NCBI GenBank assembly: GCA_963775395.1
Contig: CAVZIX010000007.1
Location: forward strand, 37,951-101,950
Direction of reading: 5' to 3'
Length of the DNA: 64,000 bases
Source: JAIBJN01 sp963775395
GTDB lineage: Bacteria; Actinomycetota; Thermoleophilia; Gaiellales; Gaiellaceae
Shown here one piece after another: positions 58,328 through 64,000 of the stretch (position 1 is the first letter of the stretch; every line of letters begins with the position of its first letter). The notes beneath the pieces were generated by a model that saw only the letters and a program-made list of their open reading frames with translations, was not told where the DNA came from and ran no database searches. The position numbers were made by a program, and so were the translations under genes.

Positions 58328-59422
58328 TCAGGCGAGCGCGCGATCGCCGGCCGCCTCGATCCCAGCGCCCTCGCGGAAGTGCGGCATCACCTTCGCGGCG
58401 AAGAGCTCCTGCTGCTTGATCGCCTGCCAGTGGTCGAACCCGCCGGCGTTGACGGTGATCGAGACCTCGGTGAGGCCTTCGCAGACATCGCGCACGGCCT
58501 GGATGCGCTCGATCACGTCCTCCGGCGTGCCGACCCAGATGATGTCGCCCTCGATCATGTCGTCGTAGGGCGTCTCGGCGAGCTGCTCGAGGATGCCGGC
58601 GGCATAGAAGCCGTAGCCGGCGGCCTGGAGCTCCTCGGCCGGCGGAAGCTCGTCGCCCTCGGTGAGCGGCGAGGCATTGCCGGCGAGGAACTGCTTCATG
58701 CCCCGCTCGGCCTCGCGTCGCGCCGTGTCGCGGTCCTCGTCGATGTAGCACGCGTGGATCCAGACGATGTCCGGCGTCGTACCGTGTTCGGCGCACTTGG
58801 CTCGGTAGAGGTCGAGCTGCTCCTGGAGCGCCGCGTACGGGAGGAGCGGTGGCACGACCACGGCCCAGCCGCGCTCGGCCGCCAACTCGTAGGTGCGATC
58901 GCTCGTGCCGCCGAGGAAGACACGGAACTTGCCGGTCGGGCGCGGGACGACGTGCGAGTCGTCGATCTTGAAGAAGTCGCCGTCGTAGGAGAATCGCTCC
59001 TGCTCGAGCGCGGTGAAGAGGATCTCGAGCGACTCCTCGTAGCGGTCGCGCGTCTCGGCGAGCGGCACCCCGGCCTTGAGCGGAATCCAGCCGTGGCCGC
59101 GGAGAGCGCCGAACTCGTAGCGGCCTCCGAAGAGAATGTCGGCGGCGGCGATCTGCGAGGCCAGGATCGTCGGGTTGTGGTACGGCAGCACGTGCCCGAG
59201 CGTGCGGAAGCGGATCTGCTCCGTCCGTGCCGCGCAGATTCCCCAGAGCGCAAAGGGATTCGCGGACACGGAGAACTTCGGGAAGAAGAAGTGCTCGATC
59301 ACGGAGTAGGCGCTGAAGCCCAGCCGGTCGGCGTTCACGACCTGCTCCACGACCTCCTCGTAGAGCTGGCCCACAGGCTTCCCGGGCCAGTGCTGGATCT
59401 CCGAGTACAGGCTGAACTTCAT
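58328..59422 (-). CDS. LLM-class flavin-dependent monooxygenase
   Basis: 364 residues, bacterial-luciferase-like barrel. MKFSLYSEIQHWPGKPVGQL, EHFFFPKFSVSANPFALWGI, IAAADILFGGRYEFGALRGH and FRVFLGGTSDRTYELAAERG are the FMN/F420-binding parts. Two-component monooxygenases of this class need a flavin reductase, and one lies at 61116-61703. ATG has GGGAGGT upstream, and a 37-base leader from a promoter covered by the GntR-like operator at 59477-59497. Confidence 0.88.
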   Translation of the reverse strand: MKFSLYSEIQHWPGKPVGQLYEEVVEQVVNADRLGFSAYSVIEHFFFPKFSVSANPFALWGICAARTEQIRFRTLGHVLPYHNPTILASQIAAADILFGGRYEFGALRGHGWIPLKAGVPLAETRDRYEESLEILFTALEQERFSYDGDFFKIDDSHVVPRPTGKFRVFLGGTSDRTYELAAERGWAVVVPPLLPYAALQEQLDLYRAKCAEHGTTPDIVWIHACYIDEDRDTARREAERGMKQFLAGNASPLTEGDELPPAEELQAAGYGFYAAGILEQLAETPYDDMIEGDIIWVGTPEDVIERIQAVRDVCEGLTEVSITVNAGGFDHWQAIKQQELFAAKVMPHFREGAGIEAAGDRALA

Positions 59423-59465
59423 TCGTTACCTCCCGTTCGGATCCCGCGCAGCGCGCGCCGCCGCG

Positions 59466-59497
59466 ACTCTGATGGATGATTTATCAAGTGTCAAACG
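59466..59497 (-). promoter_or_regulatory. promoter with TTGACA -35 and operator upstream of the LLM monooxygenase
   Basis: On the minus strand TTGACA, 17 bases, then CAGAGT (59466-59471) precede the LLM gene. Bases 59477-59497 match 16 of 21 positions of the operator at 62404-62424, including GTGTCAAACG/ATGTCAAACG at the right end. The operator covers the -35 and spacer, so a bound regulator would block transcription. It overlaps the stop of the FAD oxidoreductase gene. Confidence 0.6.
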
Positions 59498-61119
59498 CGC
59501 CTCGCGAACGAGGTCAGGCGGCCGAGGGCACGCCTCGGCAGGGGCGCCTTGAGGAGCTCGTTGGCGACGAGCGTCCCCGATCCGGCGCCCAGTCCGGGGC
59601 CCGGATGCGTGCTGGCGCCGATGTGGTAGAGGCGGTTGACCGGCGTCGCGTGGCCCGGGAGCTCGGGGCGCGGCCGCCAGACGAGATTCTGGTCGAGTGC
59701 GCACGAACCGCTGTAGATGTCGCCGCCGACCATGTTCATGTTCGCGGCCTCGATGTCCGCCGGTGAGAGCGTGACCCGCTTCAGAAGCGCAGAGTCGAGG
59801 TTCTCGATCTGCGCGGCCAGGCGAGCCTGGATGCGGTCGGCGTAGCGCTCGCGCAACTCCTCTGTCCAGGTGCCGTCGCCGACGTCGATCTCGCCCGCCG
59901 CGTCGCCCTTCACCCGAGTCGGCAGCTCCTGGAGCTGGATCCAGAGGATGGACGCGCCCTCGGGCGCGCGCGAGGGGTCGACGGCTGTCGGCTGGCCGCA
60001 GACGATCGTGGCCTCGGCGGGCAGGAGACCGCGGTCGGCCTCGTTCACGGCGCGGGAGACGCCGTCGAGCCCGGGCGTCAGGTGGACGATCGCCGTCTTC
60101 GCCAGGCGCTCGTCTCCGGCCCACTTCGGCGCCTCCTTGAGCGCCATGTGGATCTGCATGCCGGCGCGGCCGTAACGGAAACGGCGGGCGGGAGCGGCGG
60201 CGGTGCTTGCGGCCGGCGTCCCGTCCAGGAGGCGCTCGTAAAGCTGCGTCGGCGTGACGTTGGCGATCACCGCCTCGGTCGCCTCGATCGTCTCACCGTC
60301 GACGACGACGCCGGTCGCCCGGCCCTCGCGCACGACGATCCGCTCGACGTCGCGGTCGGTCTCGAGCGCGCCGTCCGCGTCGCCGACGATGCCGGCGAGC
60401 GCCTCGACGAGCTTCACCCCGCCGCCGCGCGGCACCGGCATCCCGCCCAGCTCGATCGCGACGGCGATCACCCGCGTCATGAACCCGGACGAGGCCGCGT
60501 CGGGGCCGACGCCGGTGTGCAGCACCCAGGGCGCGAGCAGGCCGTGCGCCTGGGGCGAGGCGAAGGTCTCCGTCACCCAGTCGCGGCAGGTCGAGAGCAC
60601 GCCGCCTGCGAACTCGACCAGGCCGCGCCGGCCGAGGCGTCGATACGCCTTCACACCGAGCCCCGCCCCGGCCGACGACCAGAGCTCCGTGCCGAGGACG
60701 CCGAACGCGAGGTCGGCGTTGGGCATGAACTCGGTCACGGTTCTGTCCCAGGCGGCGCCGTCGCCTGCCGCATGGCGGTCGAGCTCGGCGACATTCGCCT
60801 CGTGCGAGGTCGTGAGGAAGACGCTCTCGCCGTCCGGGAAGAGCGACCCCGTCGCCAGCTCGGTGTTCAGGTACTCGAGCCCGCGCGCGTGCAGCTCGTC
60901 CCCGAGCTCCGCGTAGGCGGCCGAGCCCATGAAGAGCGGGTGCCAGGAGGAGAAGACCTCGTGCGTGTAGCCCGGCTCGGTGATCTCGGCCGTCTTGATG
61001 GCGCCGCCGAGGTAGTCGTTGCGCTCGAGCACGAGCACGCGCTTCCCGGCGCGCGCGAGTAGCGCCGCCCCGGCCAGCGAGTTGATGCCGCTGCCGATGA
61101 AGACGACGTCGTAGCTCAC
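59491..61119 (-). CDS. FAD-dependent NAD(P)-binding oxidoreductase (phytoene-desaturase/amine-oxidase type)
   Basis: 542 residues from GTG 61119. DVVFIGSGINSLAGAALLAR and VLVLERNDYLGGAIKTAEIT are the dinucleotide loop; MPVPRGGGVKLVEALAGIVG and the C-terminal HIGASTHPGPGLGAGSGTLV close the FAD site. The family includes carotenoid desaturases and amine oxidases. Context with LLM and flavin reductase suggests oxidation of a catabolic intermediate. GTG overlaps the flavin reductase stop by four bases. Confidence 0.88.
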   Translation of the reverse strand: MSYDVVFIGSGINSLAGAALLARAGKRVLVLERNDYLGGAIKTAEITEPGYTHEVFSSWHPLFMGSAAYAELGDELHARGLEYLNTELATGSLFPDGESVFLTTSHEANVAELDRHAAGDGAAWDRTVTEFMPNADLAFGVLGTELWSSAGAGLGVKAYRRLGRRGLVEFAGGVLSTCRDWVTETFASPQAHGLLAPWVLHTGVGPDAASSGFMTRVIAVAIELGGMPVPRGGGVKLVEALAGIVGDADGALETDRDVERIVVREGRATGVVVDGETIEATEAVIANVTPTQLYERLLDGTPAASTAAAPARRFRYGRAGMQIHMALKEAPKWAGDERLAKTAIVHLTPGLDGVSRAVNEADRGLLPAEATIVCGQPTAVDPSRAPEGASILWIQLQELPTRVKGDAAGEIDVGDGTWTEELRERYADRIQARLAAQIENLDSALLKRVTLSPADIEAANMNMVGGDIYSGSCALDQNLVWRPRPELPGHATPVNRLYHIGASTHPGPGLGAGSGTLVANELLKAPLPRRALGRLTSFARRV

Positions 61120-61703
61120 AGCTGGTCCCCGAGCTCGTGGAAGGTCCGGTTGAAGTAGAGGAGCGGGCCGCCTTCGCGGTCGACGCGCGAGACGACCTCC
61201 TCGACGTTCCCGATGAAGAGCGTGTGCTTCGACACCTCGAAGATCCGGTCGACGACGCATTCGACGTGGACGAGTGCCCCTGCGATCATCGTCGCGCGGC
61301 TCCCCGGGTCGTTGTCCTGGCAGAAGACGTCGACATACTTCGGTCCGCCGGGCACGGCGCCGAGCTCCGCAAGGTCCTTCTGGTTGTCGCGGAGGACGCT
61401 GAGCCCGAAGCGGCCGGTCTCGACGATCGCCTGGCGGCAGCTCGCGTCGTCGGCCAGCGAGATGAGCACCTGGGGAGGCTGCGCCGAGATCGAGCAGCAG
61501 GCACTGATCGTCAGGCCCCAGAGCCGGTCGTCCTTGCGGGCGATCACCATGACGACACCGCTTGCCAGCGCCCGCATCGCGGCCTTGAAGGTCTCCTCGT
61601 CCACGGTCGCTGCCGGCTGCGGCGCGGCGAACGCGGGGTCGGCCTCGACGTAGCCGCTGACCAGGACGCGGGGATCGGGTGCGAACTCGGCGTAGTCGCT
61701 CAT
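61116..61703 (-). CDS. flavin reductase (HpaC/RutF-like)
   Basis: 195 residues from ATG 61703. FKAAMRALASGVVMVIARKD, LWGLTISACCSISAQPPQVL, FGLSVLRDNQKDLAELGAVP and VHVECVVDRIFEVSKHTLFI are the FMN-binding split-barrel segments. It would feed reduced flavin to the LLM monooxygenase. Starts two bases after the GntR stop, so it is controlled with that gene. Confidence 0.9.
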   Translation of the reverse strand: MSDYAEFAPDPRVLVSGYVEADPAFAAPQPAATVDEETFKAAMRALASGVVMVIARKDDRLWGLTISACCSISAQPPQVLISLADDASCRQAIVETGRFGLSVLRDNQKDLAELGAVPGGPKYVDVFCQDNDPGSRATMIAGALVHVECVVDRIFEVSKHTLFIGNVEEVVSRVDREGGPLLYFNRTFHELGDQL

Positions 61704-61705
61704 CG

Positions 61706-62386
61706 CTAGAAGAGGTCCTCCGCGCCCATCCGGCCTGCGACGAGGTTGGCGGTAAGGGCCAGGTGGAGGCGCAGCTGCTCCTCGGCTTCGTCGGGGTCGT
61801 GGCGCACGCAGGCGTCGAGGATGGCCTCGTGCTCCTGCCGCCGCCGGCGGAGCGTCCCGCGCTTCGGGAGCGAGAGCGCGCGGTAGCGCTCGCTGTTCTC
61901 CCACGCGGGCCGGATCAGACGGACGAGCCAGTCGGAGCCGGACGCCTCGTACAGGCTGAAGTGGAAGGCGGCGTGCTCGCGCCGCGCCTCAACGGAGTCG
62001 CCGCGCTTGTGAGCCTCCGTCCAGTGCTCGAGATGCTCGGCCGAGGTCGCCCCATCCGCTTCCCCGAAGCGCTCGGCCGCGCGGCGGACGGCGAGGGTCT
62101 CGAGGGCCAGGCGAACCTCGTACGTGTCGCGGAGGTCCTCGATCGCGAGCTCGCTCACGCGCGCGCCGCGGTGCGGCACATGCACGGCGAGCCCGAGGCT
62201 CTCGAGCTGGCGCACGGCCTCGCGCACCGGCGAGATGCTCATGCCGAGAGAGCGGGCGAGCTCCTCGAGCCGAAGGGGTGCCCCGGGCGCGAGCTCGCCG
62301 GCGAGGATCGCCTCCTGCAGGTCCGCCACCGCCGCCTCGGCCATCGTCTGATGGCGCCTGCCCCGGGCGAGCGTGGTCGGCTTCAC
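61706..62386 (-). CDS. GntR-family regulator with FCD effector domain
   Basis: 226 residues. Winged helix about 15-75 (LAPGAPLRLEELARSLGMSI then SPVREAVRQLESLGLAVHVP), FCD all-helical domain after (DTYEVRLALETLAVRRAAER; His residues in REHAAFHFSLYEASG and the C-terminal LRLHLALTANLV that usually bind metal). Probably represses its own operon and the LLM unit through the shared operator, relieved by a pathway acid. Leaderless GTG six bases after a GACGAT -10. Confidence 0.93.
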   Translation of the reverse strand: MKPTTLARGRRHQTMAEAAVADLQEAILAGELAPGAPLRLEELARSLGMSISPVREAVRQLESLGLAVHVPHRGARVSELAIEDLRDTYEVRLALETLAVRRAAERFGEADGATSAEHLEHWTEAHKRGDSVEARREHAAFHFSLYEASGSDWLVRLIRPAWENSERYRALSLPKRGTLRRRRQEHEAILDACVRHDPDEAEEQLRLHLALTANLVAGRMGAEDLF

Positions 62387-62392
62387 GGCGCC

Positions 62393-62424
62393 ATCGTCTC
62401 GCCCGTTTGATCAGATGTCAAACG
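62393..62424 (-). promoter_or_regulatory. promoter and palindromic operator of the gntR operon
   Basis: CGTTTGA-N7-TCAAACG (62404-62424) is a perfect 7-bp dyad. On the minus strand it contains TTGACA as -35, then 17 bases, then GACGAT (62393-62398) as -10, then six bases to the GTG start. Operator over -35/spacer with a leaderless start implies autorepression. Confidence 0.7.
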
Positions 62425-62431
62425 GTCGCGC

Positions 62432-62824
62432 TCAGGCGACGGAGGCCGTGCACTCGATCTCAATCAGGCAGCCGGGCACGGCGAGACCGGTGATGCCCAC
62501 GATCGTTTGCGCCGGATGGTCGGCTCCCCCGGTCACCTCGTCGATTGCGGCCGTGATCACCTCGTACTCGGTTGGGTGGAGGGTGTAGATCGTCCTGCGC
62601 ACGACGTCGTCCCAGCCGACTCCGACCTCCTTCATGGCTGTCTCGAGATTGCGCATGGCTGCCTTCGTCTGCTCGCCGAGGTCGTCGCCGCCGATGATCC
62701 CGAACTGCTGGTCGAGGGCGAGCTGGCCTGCGAAGTAGACGAGGCGGCTGCCCTGGGCGACGCTCACATGGCTGAAGCCCGGAGCCGGATGCAACGAGTC
62801 CGGATTGACGTCCTGCCTGGGCAT
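62432..62824 (-). CDS. RidA/YjgF-family enamine/imine deaminase
   Basis: 130 residues from ATG 62824 with AGGAGGA upstream. SRLVYFAGQLALDQQFGIIG, TKAAMRNLETAMKEVGVGWD, AQTIVGITGLAVPGCLIEIE (Arg is not seen at the usual RxxVxV catalytic position). RidA hydrolyses reactive enamines and imines; RutC-type members act in catabolic operons. Eight bases after the isopropylmalate-synthase-like stop, and so in that operon. Confidence 0.88.
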   Translation of the reverse strand: MPRQDVNPDSLHPAPGFSHVSVAQGSRLVYFAGQLALDQQFGIIGGDDLGEQTKAAMRNLETAMKEVGVGWDDVVRRTIYTLHPTEYEVITAAIDEVTGGADHPAQTIVGITGLAVPGCLIEIECTASVA

Positions 62825-62832
62825 GAGTCCTC

Positions 62833-64000
62833 CTAGGTCGAGGGGTTCGCGCTCAGCGCGCGCGCGAGCTCGGCGAACTCCTCGTCCGTGACGAGGCCGC
62901 GCTTCTCGGCGCCGCGGGTCTTGACCGTTGCGAGCAGCTCGCGCTGGGCATCCTCGGAGAGGTCGAGCCCGAGCTCGGCGGCCTTGATCCGAATGGAGTC
63001 GATGCCGCTCTTCTTCCCGAGGACGATCGCGCGTTCGGCGCCGACGAGCTCCGACGAGTACGGCTCGATCGAGGGCGGGTCGTGGAACTGGCTGGCGACC
63101 GCGCCGCTCTCGCGGCGGAAGAGCGTGTCGCCGACCAGGGGCTTCCAGGGCTCGAGCTCGTAGCCGGACAGCTCGCGGACGCGGGCCGAGACCTCGCGGG
63201 CGCGGTCGAGTCGCAGCCCGGTGTCGATGCCATAGAGCGCCTCGAGCGCGAGCCCGACCTCGAGCAAGTTGGCGTTGCCGGCGCGCTCGCCCATGCCGTT
63301 GATCGTCCCGTGGATCCAGCGGGCGCCCGCCTTCGCGGCCGCTACGGCGGAGGCGGTCGCCAGGCCGAAGTCGTTGTGGCCGTGGAAGTGCACCGGCACC
63401 TCCGGGCCGAGGAGGTCGACGGCGCGACCGACGAGGGCCGCCGCAGCTTCCGGGGTGGCGATGCCGAGCGTGTCCACCACGGCCACCTCCTTGGCGCCGG
63501 CCTCGACGGCCGCTGCGTAGGCCTGCTCGAAGAAGTCGGGCTGGGCGCGCGTCGAGTCGACGCCGAAGAAGGCGACCGTGACGCCCTGCCCGGCCGCGAA
63601 GGAGACCGCCTTGCGGATGCGCTCCAGCATGGTCTCGCGCGAGACGCCGATGGCCTCGAGCTTGAGGTCGGAGATCGGCGACTCGATCACCGACGCCCGG
63701 ACGCCGAGCTCGAGCAGCGCCTCCACGTCGGCCTGCACCGCCCGCGAGAAGCCCCACACCTCGGCCTCGAGGCCGGCGGCCATGATCAGCTCGAAGGCGC
63801 GGCGGTCGTCCTCGGAGACGCGCGGGAACCCGGCCTCGATCCTCCCGATGCCCAGGGAGTCGAGGGCCTTGGCGATCTCGAGCTTGTCCTCGGCCGAGAG
63901 CACGACGCCCACGGTCTGCTCCCCGTCGCGGAGCGTCGTGTCGTAGAGGCCGACGGCGCCCGCCTCGCGGTACGCGTCGTTGAGGCCGCCGGTCCAGACC
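62833..64000 (-). CDS. 2-isopropylmalate/homocitrate-synthase-family (HMGL-like) aldolase, 5' end outside the window
   Basis: About 389 residues are visible. The family start motif GLYDTTLRDGEQTVGVVLSA is complete near the window edge, and a further 18 or so residues (NDAYREAGAVGLYDTT) show the true start is beyond 64000. VPVHFHGHNDFGLATASAVA, GTINGMGERAGNANLLEVGL and the metal-binding HxH follow. Short length with no regulatory C-terminal domain fits a homocitrate/citramalate or catabolic HMGL-type enzyme better than LeuA. Condenses acetyl-CoA with an unknown keto acid. Confidence 0.88.
   Translation of the reverse strand, partial: VWTGGLNDAYREAGAVGLYDTTLRDGEQTVGVVLSAEDKLEIAKALDSLGIGRIEAGFPRVSEDDRRAFELIMAAGLEAEVWGFSRAVQADVEALLELGVRASVIESPISDLKLEAIGVSRETMLERIRKAVSFAAGQGVTVAFFGVDSTRAQPDFFEQAYAAAVEAGAKEVAVVDTLGIATPEAAAALVGRAVDLLGPEVPVHFHGHNDFGLATASAVAAAKAGARWIHGTINGMGERAGNANLLEVGLALEALYGIDTGLRLDRAREVSARVRELSGYELEPWKPLVGDTLFRRESGAVASQFHDPPSIEPYSSELVGAERAIVLGKKSGIDSIRIKAAELGLDLSEDAQRELLATVKTRGAEKRGLVTDEEFAELARALSANPST

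Overview
The window is a 64 kb piece of a high-GC bacterial chromosome. It has a split PurS/PurQ/PurL, many GTG starts, 4-base start/stop overlaps, separate PntAA/PntAB/PntB subunits and reverse transsulfuration next to purine genes. Together these suggest an actinobacterium, most likely a deep-branching soil lineage such as Thermoleophilia/Gaiellales. That placement is inferred from gene content and style only. No rRNA, tRNA, CRISPR array or autonomous transposon was recognised.

Layout. 1-3 kb: end of an EamA transporter, a VOC protein, a phytanoyl-CoA-type dioxygenase and an orphan double T4-gp19-like tail-tube protein with a frameshift. 3-8 kb (minus): a glutamine-synthetase-like gene followed by three genes that are the separated domains of glutamate synthase (amidotransferase, GXGXG, FMN synthase), then two small unknown genes. 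This has the layout of gmaS-mgsABC (N-methylglutamate pathway) as much as of ammonium assimilation. 8-13 kb: purD-purE and purB-purC-purS-purQ. 13-18 kb: CuZn SOD, a DapB-like reductase, cupin, GFA, glyoxalase, acetyltransferase and EamA exporter. 18-22 kb: purL-purF. 22-26 kb (minus): pucR - class III aminotransferase - aldehyde dehydrogenase. 26-30 kb: VOC-purM-purN-purH. 30-33 kb: cystathionine beta-synthase and gamma-lyase/synthase, separated by an inverted-repeat element. 33-38 kb (minus): a TolB-like lipoprotein broken by an amber codon, a glycosyltransferase, a glycogen-debranching-type glucosidase, an SDR and a DUF6457-like protein. 38-41 kb: pntAA-pntAB-pntB. 41-46 kb (minus): MOSC, a subtilisin, and a compact cluster of a MauE-thioredoxin fusion, a methylamine-dehydrogenase-light-chain-like Cys-rich protein and a membrane protein with a propeller-like exoplasmic domain. 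46-50 kb: VOC, a DrrAB-type ABC exporter and a divergent MarR. 50-64 kb (minus): a catabolic island with an M24 creatinase-like enzyme, two ketopantoate-reductase homologues, a Liv ABC transporter, a TIM-barrel isomerase, LLM monooxygenase, FAD oxidoreductase, flavin reductase, GntR, RidA and an isopropylmalate-synthase-type enzyme.

How it works together. Eleven genes of de novo IMP synthesis are present in three blocks (purK is not in the window). The most interesting local systems are the Mau-like cluster at 43.2-46.1 kb, the glutamate-synthase-domain cluster at 3-8 kb, and the GntR-controlled catabolic island, where the same operator lies over TTGACA -35 boxes at two promoters. A TANNNT -10 box sits 6-11 bases before the start codon of about seventeen genes, so leaderless mRNA appears to be the default here.
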